DNA of 64,000 nucleotides from Azospirillum sp. TSH64 (GCF_003116035.1 NZ_LGQW01000015.1:3050897-3114896), one strand, 5' to 3'. Positions 20,224-28,550 are shown, counted from the stretch's first letter. Numbers and translations are program-made. The notes: generated by a model from the sequence alone, not told the origin.

Positions 20224-21954
20224 TCAGCGCGCCTTGGCGGTGGCCGGGGTCTGGCGGAAGGCGTCGTGCAGGTAGGGCGACAGCGACTGGCGCATGTTGC
20301 GCAGCCATTCATGGATGATGATCAGCGAACGGGAGGCGACCGGCGGGGTCATGCCCAGCTTCACCAGATCCTCGCGGGTCATCGTCGCCACCTGATCCAG
20401 CCGGTGGCCGGTCAGGCGCGCCCAGGCCGGGGCGGTGCAGGGCTGCATGGAGATGACCTGCAGGCCCTCGCGTTCCACCATCTCCGCCTTGCGGCGGGCA
20501 TACTGGCTGTCCTCCAGCTGGGAGAACGGGCCGGAGAAGCCGTTTTCCACCAGGACGCGCTTGGCCTTCGGGGCGATGGTCGCCACCCGCTCCAGCGTCG
20601 TCATGCCGGTGGACAGCGAGGCGAGGTCGACGGTCACCGGAACCATGAAGGTCAGCCGTTCGCCTTCGCCGACGTAATAGTCGAAGCCCGACACCTCGGC
20701 CCAATTGAAGAACCACTGCGAGATGTTGCCGCCGAAGTCGTACAGGCGGCCACCGCGCTGCAATTCCGGCCCGATCAGGTCCCAGAACTCGTAGAAGCCG
20801 TCGCCCGAGCCCATCATGTTCATGAAGTCCTGGGTGATGCGGCGGTGTTCGACCACGTCCGGGCCGAACAGGCGGGCGAGACGCTCGTTCACCTCGTACT
20901 CGACGACCTTCAGCTGCAGGCCTTCCAGCATGGCGGTCGCCATCAGGTGATGGGACAGCAGCGTCTTGCCGACGCCGCCGCGGTCATTGAGGACGAAGAT
21001 CGTGCCCAGCATGCGATCGCCTTTCCAGTATGCGTTTGTTGAGTCGTCTTGGGTCATCGTGGCAGGCATCGGCGGGAATACAGGAGAGCCGGTGCCCGGC
21101 GCAACCGCCGTGGACGTCTGATGGGAAGCCGGCTGCGGTTCCGGCCTGGTCATTGCGGGTTCGGGAGGCGTTTCATCCTCCCCGGTTCCGGTTTCGTCCT
21201 CCGCCGGCCGGTCTTCGGCAACGGCGGTCGCCGGTGTGAGAAGGTCCAGGGCAGGGGAGGCGGGTTGTGAGGGTTCCTCGACTGCCTTCGGGGCCGGTTT
21301 GCCCTCTTCGGCGGGCGCAGGCTCTTCCTGAGTTGGCGGCTCATCCGCGACAGCGTTCGCCCGGGCATCCTCGCCTTCAAGCTCGCCATCAGGATCTGTC
21401 GTCTCGGTCAGCAGTTCCGCATCGGAGTCGGCAGCCTCCGTCACGGGCTCGACGGCGGAATCGCTCCCGCCATTCTTCCCGTCTTCCTTCTCGGGGCCAT
21501 CCTCATCCGGGCCGTGCTCATCCGGGCCGTGCTCATCCGCATCTGCCGCCTCGTCCCTCAGCCCGGCGGACAGGGCGGCTTCATGCAAGGCTGCCAGGGT
21601 TTCGGCGGGAAGGGCTGCGGCGCCATGGTCGCCGGCAGCCTCGCCGCGTCCTTCGTTTCCGACGAGGAAGAAGGCGGAGCGCAGGGTAACGGGAGAGATC
21701 GGCTGGTTGTCGCGGGCAGTCACCCCCAGCTTGGCCAGCAGATCGGAGATCTCGGCCCAGGACAGGCCGCGCTCGCGCATCAGCCCGATGTCGGCATAGC
21801 TTTCGCGCACCGCCTGCATGGCGCTGCGGTTGCCAGCCGGGCGATCGGCAAGGAGCCGTTCAAGTTCCGAGCGGTCGATCGACACCGTATGGGATTCCGG
21901 CAAGATGAAATGGCGACGGGGAAGCGCCTGGATGTTGGATCGCAAGGAATCCAT
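20224..21954 (-). CDS. Large ParA/MinD-like P-loop ATPase with N-terminal HTH-like and low-complexity regions
   Basis: About 576 residues. The N-terminal 100 hold an HTH-like segment (ESYADIGLMRERGLSWAEISDLLAKLGV...ISPVTLRSAF) of the sort seen in plasmid partition and mobilisation proteins. Then come about 200 acidic/proline-rich residues, including a small HGPDE tandem repeat. The C-terminal ATPase domain has the P-loop NDRGGVGKTLLSHHL and a strand VVEYEVNERL where ParA proteins normally show D-x-D. The signature deviant-Walker lysine (KGGxGKT) is arginine here. The start at 21954 (MDSLRSN) is chosen; a TTG at 21981 is possible. It is a lone ParA without a ParB partner, so its cargo is unknown. 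Confidence 0.75.
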   Translation of the reverse strand: MDSLRSNIQALPRRHFILPESHTVSIDRSELERLLADRPAGNRSAMQAVRESYADIGLMRERGLSWAEISDLLAKLGVTARDNQPISPVTLRSAFFLVGNEGRGEAAGDHGAAALPAETLAALHEAALSAGLRDEAADADEHGPDEHGPDEDGPEKEDGKNGGSDSAVEPVTEAADSDAELLTETTDPDGELEGEDARANAVADEPPTQEEPAPAEEGKPAPKAVEEPSQPASPALDLLTPATAVAEDRPAEDETGTGEDETPPEPAMTRPEPQPASHQTSTAVAPGTGSPVFPPMPATMTQDDSTNAYWKGDRMLGTIFVLNDRGGVGKTLLSHHLMATAMLEGLQLKVVEYEVNERLARLFGPDVVEHRRITQDFMNMMGSGDGFYEFWDLIGPELQRGGRLYDFGGNISQWFFNWAEVSGFDYYVGEGERLTFMVPVTVDLASLSTGMTTLERVATIAPKAKRVLVENGFSGPFSQLEDSQYARRKAEMVEREGLQVISMQPCTAPAWARLTGHRLDQVATMTREDLVKLGMTPPVASRSLIIIHEWLRNMRQSLSPYLHDAFRQTPATAKAR

Positions 21955-22218
21955 TCCCCTGGGGCCGAAAAAATAGTACAAGCGGCCATCACGCGCAAAC
22001 GGTTTCCAAACGACATCAACGGCGCTAAACAGTGTTGCCCGATCGTGAACCCATCGGTGACGCCGGGCAACTTCGCCGACGCTCCGGCAAATGGCGCCAT
22101 GACGTTGGCTTTTGGAACCGCCTGCCGGTTGCGCGGGTTGCCATAAGGGTGGGCGCCGCCGTTTCCGACGGATCGGACGTCTTCATCGGGCTGGGCTTGG
22201 AACCGGGGTAAGGCCAGG

Positions 22219-23043
22219 ATGCCTCACGATTTTGGTTCGTCACGCGACCGGCGATCCGCACCCTTGCCGGGGGCGGGCATCGGCTTTCACGAGTTGCGGC
22301 AAGCGTGCGAAATCTCTGCATTGCGCGAGGATCTGGAGCGGCTGGCCCACGAGGCCGGCGCCCTGCGTGATGGCGTGGAGCAGGCCGTGGAGACGGTACG
22401 CGACCGTTTTGCCGCGCTCACTGCCGAGGAAATGGCCGACCCGATGGTGCTGGCGCCGCTGCTGCAACTGGCGGTCACCACCCTGCTGGAAATTCGCGAG
22501 CAGGCCCGGCAATTGAACACCCAAACCGGCCCGTTGTCTGACGACGAGCGTCCGTCCTGGTTGGGAGCCGCCGACGCTCCCCGCCTGCGACAGCCTGCCG
22601 CGATGGCCTGGGGGAAGGCGGCCGAAGAGGGAATGTCCGACGAAGGAATGTCCGGCGGCCGGGGCGGCGATGATGGGCTGGAGCGGAACGACGAACCGCT
22701 TCAGGCCGTTGGCGCGCCGCCGCGTCCGGCCGATTTGCCGGTGGCCGATTTGCCGGTCCGGCCGTCCCGGCCGGCTCTGGCTCCGCCGGCTTCGCAAGCG
22801 TCTCCATCTCCCGGCCCCCTGGAACCGGCCCTGCCGCAGGCTGCGGCGGTAAAGCCATCCAGCCCAGCCTCTCCGTCGTCGGCCCCGGCGCTTGCCCGAC
22901 CGGCCGAAGGGCAGGCACCCTGGCTTGCCAGAGAACCGGCGCCACCACCGCCGCCATCCCGTGCGGCAACGGTGCGGGCCACCGCCAACGCTGGCCAAAG
23001 ACCCAAGGGTGGAATCGACTGGCTGGGTCCGGCCGGACGCTGA
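22219..23043 (+). CDS. Hypothetical protein: helical N-terminus, proline-rich tail
   Basis: A 274-residue protein divergent from the ParA-like gene with a GGCCAGG ribosome-binding region. Residues 25-105 are predicted helical (ELRQACEISALREDLERLAH, ...LLQLAVTTLLEIREQARQLN). The rest is disordered, alanine/proline/serine-rich, with short internal repeats (GMSDEGMSGG, PADLPVADLPV). Codon usage matches its neighbours, so it looks like a real gene. No family recognised. The shared divergent promoter region suggests co-regulation with the ATPase, which also has a long disordered segment. Confidence 0.6.
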   Translation: MPHDFGSSRDRRSAPLPGAGIGFHELRQACEISALREDLERLAHEAGALRDGVEQAVETVRDRFAALTAEEMADPMVLAPLLQLAVTTLLEIREQARQLNTQTGPLSDDERPSWLGAADAPRLRQPAAMAWGKAAEEGMSDEGMSGGRGGDDGLERNDEPLQAVGAPPRPADLPVADLPVRPSRPALAPPASQASPSPGPLEPALPQAAAVKPSSPASPSSAPALARPAEGQAPWLAREPAPPPPPSRAATVRATANAGQRPKGGIDWLGPAGR

Positions 23044-23187
23044 CATCGGCTAAAAGCCCGATTCTGACAGGCGTCGGACGCGCTGCGATTCGCGGCGCCC
23101 TCGCCCCCTTCTGCGCTCCACGCGAAAGGTCAGATTCTGAACGATTGAGCTTGCAAATTCGGGGAGGTTCTAGTACAAACGGCGTAT

Positions 23188-23217
23188 CGGTAAACGAAAT
23201 TTTACCAAGATTTACCG
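23188..23217 (+). promoter_or_regulatory. Inverted/direct repeat operator-like site before receiver gene
   Basis: CGGTAAA (23188-23194) is followed by two inverted copies, TTTACC (23201-23206) and TTTACCG (23211-23217), in a locally AT-rich patch 39 bp before the chosen ATG. The arrangement resembles a regulator-binding site; the regulator is unknown. Confidence 0.5.
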
Positions 23218-23255
23218 CATACCGCGCAACAGTTGCAAAGTCCGAGGTCGGTCGC

Positions 23256-23684
23256 ATGCTCCGGGTCGACGCCATCGCCAAGCAGCATCTGCCCCACCGC
23301 ACCCGTACGCCAGGGCAGCCGTTGCGCGTCATTCTGGTGGAGCATGACCCCGCCATCGCCGACGCCCTGTCGGTGGCGATGGCGGATTTGGGGCACACCG
23401 TCTGCGGCATTGCCCGGACAGAGTGTGAGGCGGTCGAACTGGCACTGCGCGAACGGCCGGACCTTGCAATGACCGATGCGCATCTCGGCGGCGGGGACGG
23501 CATCGCAGTGGCGCGCCGGCTGAACCTGGACCACGGATTGCGGTCCATCTTCCTGTCTGGCAACAGCGACCATGGCACCATGGCGCGCATCACCGAAACC
23601 TATCCGCTGGGCGTGGTGCACAGGCCCTTTTCGCATGCACAGCTGAAGATCGCCCTGGATCTGGCGGCGCGCCGCCTGCGCTGA
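23256..23684 (+). CDS. Stand-alone receiver-domain response regulator
   Basis: The 142-residue protein is one CheY-like receiver without an output domain. It has a short basic N-terminal extension, Asp74 (LAMTDAHLGG) as phosphoacceptor and a switch Ser in IFLSGNSDH. The usual KPF lysine near the C-terminus is replaced (VVHRPFSH), giving arginine in place of the invariant lysine. An in-frame extension from 23145 exists, but it would overlap the operator-like repeat and its sequence looks non-coding. No kinase gene is adjacent. Receivers of this type often act through protein-protein contacts. Confidence 0.8.
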   Translation: MLRVDAIAKQHLPHRTRTPGQPLRVILVEHDPAIADALSVAMADLGHTVCGIARTECEAVELALRERPDLAMTDAHLGGGDGIAVARRLNLDHGLRSIFLSGNSDHGTMARITETYPLGVVHRPFSHAQLKIALDLAARRLR

Positions 23685-23713
23685 TCACAGCGTCGACTGC
23701 CGGGTTTCCTGCG

Positions 23714-23767
23714 CTAAGCCGAAGGATTCGGTTTTCCCGCGCCTGTTCCTCTGCTATATTTGTTCAT
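23714..23767 (-). pseudogene. Relic of a uvrA 5' end
   Basis: On the minus strand an ATG at 23767 opens 17 codons reading MNKYSRGTGAGKPNPSA and then stop. The genuine UvrA at 48665 begins [14 protein letters not shown]. The DNA around the two ATGs is identical over 18 bases (AGAACACTCCATGAACAA), including the unconstrained spacer of the LexA box. The simplest reading is a decayed remnant left when uvrA moved away from ssb, or a duplicated promoter/start segment. Confidence 0.6.
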
Positions 23768-23776
23768 GGAGTGTTC
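23755..23776 (+). promoter_or_regulatory. ssb promoter -10 with adjacent LexA (SOS) box
   Basis: TATATT (23755-23760) is a good -10 hexamer. Immediately downstream, GTTC-ATGGAGT-GTTC (23762-23776) is an exact match to the alphaproteobacterial LexA operator GTTC-N7-GTTC, placed over the likely transcription start. This implies SOS-regulated transcription with a leader of about 235 nt before ssb. I see no separate gene in that leader. Confidence 0.82.
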
Positions 23777-24004
23777 TGGTGCGGAGCGGCAGGGCGAGTG
23801 CGCCGGTCCGAACATCGCCGGAGCATCTCCGACGGCGGTTGACCGGCGTCGGTCCCTCGTGCTTCGTTGCGCGGGACCGGGGGGATGGTCGCCATTGAAC
23901 AGCCGGCCCTGCGAATGGGAACCCTCGGCATCTGGGTGCCTCCGCCGGGCATCCTGACGGGTCGGCATGGATGCTGGGACACTCGCGCTTAGGAGCAACG
24001 AGCG

Positions 24005-24508
24005 ATGAATGTTTGGACGTTTACGGGACGCCTGGGCGCGGACGGCGAATTGCGCACGACCCAGAGCGGCGAAAAGGTGCTGGGTTTCCGCGTCGCCAAC
24101 GATGTCGGCTTTGGCGAGCGCAAGACGACTCAATGGGTCGATTGCTCGATATGGGGTCGCCGCGCCGAGTCGCTGGCTCAGCACCTGACCAAGGGCAAGA
24201 GCGTCGTCGTTTCGGGCGAAGTGACCCTGCGCGAGTATGAGAAGCGTGATGGCACCCGCGGCGCCGGCCTGTCGGTACGCGTGGCCGAAATCGACTTCAC
24301 CGGCGGTGCCCGTGAAGAGGGTGGCGGCGGCAGCTTCGGCGGCGGCGGCGGTGGCGGCTACGAATCGCGTGGCGGCGGAAGCGGCGGCGGCTATGGCGGC
24401 GGCAGCGGTGGTGGTGGCAGTTACGGCGGCGGCTCCTCGGGCGGCAACCGTGGCGGCGGTGGCGCTCCGCCCCGTCACGAGGATCTCGACGACGAGATCC
24501 CGTTCTGA
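24005..24508 (+). CDS. ssb: Single-stranded DNA-binding protein, glycine-rich linker
   Basis: The 167-residue protein has an OB-fold (residues 1-100: MNVWTFTGRLGADGELRTTQ..., TQWVDCSIWGRRAE, LTKGKSVVVSGEVTLREYE). A nearly pure Gly/Ser linker (about 105-155) and the acidic C-terminal tip DLDDEIPF, which recruits repair and replication partners, follow. The N-terminus differs from the standard alphaproteobacterial SSB, which has about six extra residues leading into a VGNLG-type strand, so this may be a second, damage-inducible SSB. The upstream LexA box supports that. Confidence 0.9.
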   Translation: MNVWTFTGRLGADGELRTTQSGEKVLGFRVANDVGFGERKTTQWVDCSIWGRRAESLAQHLTKGKSVVVSGEVTLREYEKRDGTRGAGLSVRVAEIDFTGGAREEGGGGSFGGGGGGGYESRGGGSGGGYGGGSGGGGSYGGGSSGGNRGGGGAPPRHEDLDDEIPF

Positions 24509-24534
24509 CGCAATCCGCCGAAGCGGTGCGTTCC

Positions 24535-24571
24535 ATCGGCCGGATGCCAGTCGTCCGGCCGATTTCTTTTT
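24535..24571 (+). terminator. Rho-independent terminator after ssb
   Basis: A 10-bp stem ATCGGCCGGA/TCCGGCCGAT with a 9-nt loop, followed by TTCTTTTT, lies 27 bp past the ssb stop. Confidence 0.9.
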
Positions 24572-24598
24572 CGGCATCCGGCAAGTCAGTTCGGCAAG

Positions 24599-25501
24599 TC
24601 AGCCGGCCAGCATCGCGCGCAAGCGCGGGGCCATATGGTCCAGAAAGGCCCGGACACGGCGTGGCGCACGGTCGCGGCCGGTATAAACGGCGTGGATTTC
24701 CTCGGTGTCGACCAGCGTGTCGTCCAGCACCGCGACCAGCCGTCCCTCGCGCAAATCGTCTCTGACGTGGTATTCGGCGAGCCGCGCCAGCCCCAACCCC
24801 AGCAACGCCATATGGCGAACCGTCTCGCCATTGTTGGCCAGGATGCGGGTCGGCACCTCGCGGTCCACTAGCCGTCCGCCGGACTTCAGCGGCCAGACCG
24901 CGGCGGCACGGCGGAAGTTGAAGCCCAGACAGTCATGCGCCTCCAGATCCGCGGCGGTCATCGGTACGCCTTTGCGGTCCAGATAAGCGGGGGAGGCGAC
25001 GATCCTGCGCCGGACGACGCCCAGCCGCTGGGCCAGAAGCGCCGAATCGCTCAAGGGGCCGGCACGGAAGGCGACATCGACACGGGCGGCATAGAGATCC
25101 ACCACCTCGTCGGTCATCGTCACGTCCATCGTGATGCCGGGATGGTCGCGCAGGAACTCGGGCAGCAGCGGCAGCAGGCAGTGCTGGCCGAACGGCACCG
25201 AGGCGTTGGCGCGGATCAGGCCGGTCGGCGCGCGGGCGCCGCCGGCAATCTCCGCATCCAGCGCGTCCAGCTCTCCCAGCAGCGTCTGTGCCCGCTCCCG
25301 ATACAGTTCTCCCTCGGCGGTCAGGCGCAGCTTCCTGGTGGAACGTTCGACCAGCCGCACTCCCAGCCGTTCCTCCAGCCGACCGACCAGCTTCGCCGTG
25401 GATGACGGCGTCATGCCGACATCGCGCCCGGCGGCGCTGAAGCTGCCCTGGGCGGCAACCCGCAGGAAAACCCGCATTTCCCAGGCGCGCGGATCGCTCA
25501 T
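24599..25501 (-). CDS. LysR-family transcriptional regulator
   Basis: The 300-residue regulator has an N-terminal winged helix-turn-helix (MRVFLRVAAQGSFSAAGRDV, MTPSSTAKLVGRLEERLGVRL) and a periplasmic-binding-like effector domain. It is divergent from the MFS exporter gene at 25617 with a 115-bp gap, the standard arrangement for a LysR regulator controlling its neighbour. The inducer is unknown. Confidence 0.92.
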   Translation of the reverse strand: MSDPRAWEMRVFLRVAAQGSFSAAGRDVGMTPSSTAKLVGRLEERLGVRLVERSTRKLRLTAEGELYRERAQTLLGELDALDAEIAGGARAPTGLIRANASVPFGQHCLLPLLPEFLRDHPGITMDVTMTDEVVDLYAARVDVAFRAGPLSDSALLAQRLGVVRRRIVASPAYLDRKGVPMTAADLEAHDCLGFNFRRAAAVWPLKSGGRLVDREVPTRILANNGETVRHMALLGLGLARLAEYHVRDDLREGRLVAVLDDTLVDTEEIHAVYTGRDRAPRRVRAFLDHMAPRLRAMLAG

Positions 25502-25616
25502 TCCGGCATCTCCATCCTTGCCTTATCCCTGAATGACAAAATCATGCGAACTGGGCTGGTATTCCCGTTCCTGACCTTATGGCGCACATCGTCTCCCCAG
25601 CACAGTCCTTCTTGGA

Positions 25617-26825
25617 ATGGAGACCTTGGAAATGCCACTTGCACTGCTGGCGCTGGCGATCAGCGCCTATGCGATCGGGACGACGGAGTTCGTGATCGTC
25701 GGCCTGCTCCCCACCGTGGCGAGCGACCTGGACGTCAGCCTGCCGCTGGCCGGCATGGTGGTCAGCGTCTATGCGCTGGGCGTCACGTTCGGCGCGCCCA
25801 TCCTGACCGCGCTGACCGGCCGGGTGCCGCGCAAACCGCTGCTGCTCGGATTGATGGGGGTGTTCGTCGCCGGCAACCTGCTGGCCGGCATCAGCCCCAA
25901 TTACGAGACGCTGCTGGTGGCGCGGGTGCTGAGCGCCTTCGCCCATGGCGTCTTTTTCTCGGTCGGTTCGACCATTGCCGCCGATCTGGTGCCGGAGGAC
26001 CGGCGCGCCTCGGCCATCGCCATGATGTTCTCCGGCCTGACCATCGCCATCGTCACCGGCGTGCCGCTGGGCACCTGGATCGGACAGACCTTCGGCTGGC
26101 GTGCCACCTTCCTGGCGGTGTCGGCGCTTGGCGTCGTCGGCGGGCTGGGCGTCGCGGCTCTGGTGCCGGCACGGCTCAGCCAACCGCCGGCCGCCGGTCT
26201 GGGCACGCAGCTGGGCGTCCTGGCGAAGCCGCGGCTTCTGCTGGCCTTCGCCATCACCGCACTCGGCTATGGCGGCACCTTCGTCGCCTTCACCTTCCTG
26301 GCGCCGATCCTCGAGACGATCACCGGGTTTTCGAACTCGACCGTCAGCCTCGTCCTGGTTCTGTACGGTGCCGCCATCGCGGTCGGCAATGTCGTCGGCG
26401 GCCGGCTCGCCAACCGCCGACCGGTCCGGGCGCTCGCCTGGCTGTTCGCCTTGCAGGCTCTGGTTCTGATCGTCTTCACCTTCACTGCGGACGCCAAGGT
26501 TCCGGCGCTGGTCACGCTGGCCGGCATGGGGGCGTTGGCCTTCGCCAATGTCCCGGGCCTTCAGCTTTATGTCGTTCAGCTGGCGCAGCGTCACGCGCCA
26601 GAGGCGGTCGATGTCGCGTCGGCGCTGAACATCGCCGCCTTCAACCTGGGCATCGCGGCTGGCGCCTTCTTCGGTGGGCAGGTTGTTTCCTCCCCGCTCG
26701 GTCTCGGCGCCACGCCCTGGGTCGGTGGGCTGTTCGTTCTGGGCGGTCTCGTCCTGACGCTGGCGAGCGGCGCGCTCGACAGGCGGGAGACCGACCGCCG
26801 GGCGACTGTTCCGGCGGCCTGCTGA
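25617..26825 (+). CDS. MFS transporter, DHA1 (AraJ/YdhP-like) family
   Basis: A 402-residue, 12-helix major facilitator protein. The first helix carries the DHA1 motif TTEFVIVGLLP, followed by the loop 2-3 motif GAPILTALTGRVPRK and helix-5 motif C-like GVPLGTWIGQTFGWR. Members export drugs, sugars or amino acids. The LysR regulator upstream probably controls it. It ends 9 bp before the convergent methyltransferase gene. Confidence 0.9.
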   Translation: METLEMPLALLALAISAYAIGTTEFVIVGLLPTVASDLDVSLPLAGMVVSVYALGVTFGAPILTALTGRVPRKPLLLGLMGVFVAGNLLAGISPNYETLLVARVLSAFAHGVFFSVGSTIAADLVPEDRRASAIAMMFSGLTIAIVTGVPLGTWIGQTFGWRATFLAVSALGVVGGLGVAALVPARLSQPPAAGLGTQLGVLAKPRLLLAFAITALGYGGTFVAFTFLAPILETITGFSNSTVSLVLVLYGAAIAVGNVVGGRLANRRPVRALAWLFALQALVLIVFTFTADAKVPALVTLAGMGALAFANVPGLQLYVVQLAQRHAPEAVDVASALNIAAFNLGIAAGAFFGGQVVSSPLGLGATPWVGGLFVLGGLVLTLASGALDRRETDRRATVPAAC

Positions 26826-26834
26826 ACCGGCCTG

Positions 26835-27599
26835 TCAAACCGGGTCCGCCTCCAGCGTCAGCGTGTCGAGCAGGAAGCTGCCGTCATCGGTGATGTCGAA
26901 ATGGGAGCGGACCTCCGCCGCCGCACTGCGCTGGAGCGAGCGGATGGCCTGGGCGTGGAGGTCCGGGGTGCGGGTGCGGGCGGTCCACACCGGGAACTCC
27001 ATGCGCAGGCGACGCGGCGTCAGCGACCGGACGGCGAAGCCCGCCCGCGCCAACGCCGCCATCCATTCAGCCGCCGTATAGTTGCGGACATGCGACGGGT
27101 CGCGCAGCACCTCGACCACCTGCAGGTGGGTGTCCAGCATGGCGGCGGCCGGAGCGATACAGTCGATGAAGACCGCAATCCCACCCGGTGCCAGCACCCG
27201 CCGCGCCTCCCTCAGTCCGGCCTCGAAATCACGCCAGTGATGCGCGGTGAAACGGCAGAGCACGACATCGAACCGGCCATCCTCGAAGGGCAGCCGTTCG
27301 GCGGGTGCCTGCCGGGTGGCGATGTTGGACAGGCCGCGCTCCGTGGCGGTGCGGGCGACCACCTCCAGCATCTCCGGCGTCAAGTCGACGGCCACGACCT
27401 CCGCCACATGGGGAGCGGCGCGGTAGCTGACATGGCCGCCGCCGCAGCCCAGGTCCAGAACCCGCGCATCGGACCGGCCCCGTAAGGCCTGCTCGATCTG
27501 GTCCAGGTCGGCGCCGCCGGCATGAACGGCGCTGGACACATAGGCATCGGCCCGTGGACCGTAATTCTCGGCAACGACACCATGGTGATTCCGGGTCAT
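26835..27599 (-). CDS. Class I SAM-dependent methyltransferase (UbiE/Methyltransf_11-like)
   Basis: The 254-residue enzyme starts at 27599 (MTRNHHGVVAENYGPRADAY). It has motif I VLDLGCGGGHVS, motif II acidic residue in VVAVDLTPEML, and post-motifs PFEDGRFDVVLCRFTAHHW and LAPGGIAVFIDC. It is probably a small-molecule methyltransferase. It is divergent, 99 bp apart, from an MmyB-type regulator, in a pattern often seen when the regulator controls the enzyme. The longer open frame upstream is not coding. Confidence 0.9.
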   Translation of the reverse strand: MTRNHHGVVAENYGPRADAYVSSAVHAGGADLDQIEQALRGRSDARVLDLGCGGGHVSYRAAPHVAEVVAVDLTPEMLEVVARTATERGLSNIATRQAPAERLPFEDGRFDVVLCRFTAHHWRDFEAGLREARRVLAPGGIAVFIDCIAPAAAMLDTHLQVVEVLRDPSHVRNYTAAEWMAALARAGFAVRSLTPRRLRMEFPVWTARTRTPDLHAQAIRSLQRSAAAEVRSHFDITDDGSFLLDTLTLEADPV

Positions 27600-27698
27600 C
27601 GAGGGCTTCCTTGTAATTCGGTGGCTGATGTCGCGAGCGTCGCGCCATTCGTAACCGGGTACAAGGCAGGTGGTTATCCTGGTATAAGCACTGCCACC

Positions 27699-28550
27699 AT
27701 GATCTGCACATCCGCCTCCACCGGTCAGGCTCCCGCCGATCCGATGGCCGACCGCCGCCGCCTGCTTGCCTCCTTTCTGCGGCGTCACCGCGAACGACTG
27801 ACTCCGGTAGAGGCCGGCGTTCGAGCCGGTTCCGCCCGCCGTAGGACGCCCGGCCTGAGGCGGGAGGAACTGGCGCAGCTCTGCGGCATCAGTCCGACCT
27901 GGTACACATGGCTGGAACAGGGCCGCGACGTTTCGGTTTCTCCCGCGGCATTGGCGCGTCTGTCGAATGCGCTGCACCTGACCCCGGCTGAACGGGCCTA
28001 TCTGTTTGAACTGACCCGCAAGCGCGACCCGGACATGCCGAGAGCGGGGCAGGCGGACGGCCCCCCGGCGTCGCTGCTTGCGGCGCTGGCGGCGATGACC
28101 GCGCCAGCCTATCTTCTCGACCGGTGTTGGAGCGCCGTCGGTTGGAATTCCCGGGCGGAGCGGCTTTTCTCCGGTTGGCTGGGCAGCACCGAAACCAATC
28201 TGCTGCGCTATGTCTTCCTCGACCCGTCGGCCCGCGATTTCATTCAGGATTGGGAGAATCGTTGCCGCCGGCTGCTGGCGGAGTTTCGTGCCGAAACGGC
28301 CCGGCACCCGGACGACCCGACGCTTCGGCAACTGGTCGAGGAACTGCGGCAGGCCAGCCCGCTGTTCGCCCGGTTGTGGGAAGACCAGAGTGTTCTGGAG
28401 CGCGAAGGAGGCCTGCGCCGATTCAATCATCCGCTGGATGGCGCCCTGACGTTGGAGCAGGTGACCCTGCGTCCGGGTGACCGATCCGCATTCACCTTGG
28501 TGATGCTGGTCGAGCCTTCCACGAACGAGTTCGCGGAGATCCAGGAGTAA
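27699..28550 (+). CDS. Helix-turn-helix regulator with MmyB-like ligand-binding domain
   Basis: The 283-residue protein has an Xre-type HTH (RRRTPGLRREELAQLCGISPTWYTWLEQGRDV) and an MmyB/PAS-like sensor domain (residues 110-280: PAYLLDRCWSAVGWNSRAERLF, LRYVFLDPSARDFIQDW). The RTPGLRREELA signature is diagnostic of this actinobacterial/proteobacterial family, whose members sense fatty-acid-like ligands. ATG at 27699 is used; ATG at 27744 (MADRRRLL) is an alternative. Divergent from the methyltransferase. Confidence 0.9.
   Translation: MICTSASTGQAPADPMADRRRLLASFLRRHRERLTPVEAGVRAGSARRRTPGLRREELAQLCGISPTWYTWLEQGRDVSVSPAALARLSNALHLTPAERAYLFELTRKRDPDMPRAGQADGPPASLLAALAAMTAPAYLLDRCWSAVGWNSRAERLFSGWLGSTETNLLRYVFLDPSARDFIQDWENRCRRLLAEFRAETARHPDDPTLRQLVEELRQASPLFARLWEDQSVLEREGGLRRFNHPLDGALTLEQVTLRPGDRSAFTLVMLVEPSTNEFAEIQE

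Noticed and set aside
21490..21545. CATCCGGGCCGTGCT repeats as a CRISPR-like array
   Set aside because: They are in-frame HGPDE codon repeats of the ParA-like protein, with no spacers.
23760..23957. 65-codon open frame in the ssb leader
   Set aside because: It starts inside the LexA box, has no Shine-Dalgarno sequence and its composition looks non-coding.
27640..27690. Imperfect GTAACCGGGTAC / GTTATCCTGGTAT repeats between methyltransferase and MmyB-type regulator
   Set aside because: Too degenerate to claim an operator, although a regulator site is expected in this gap.
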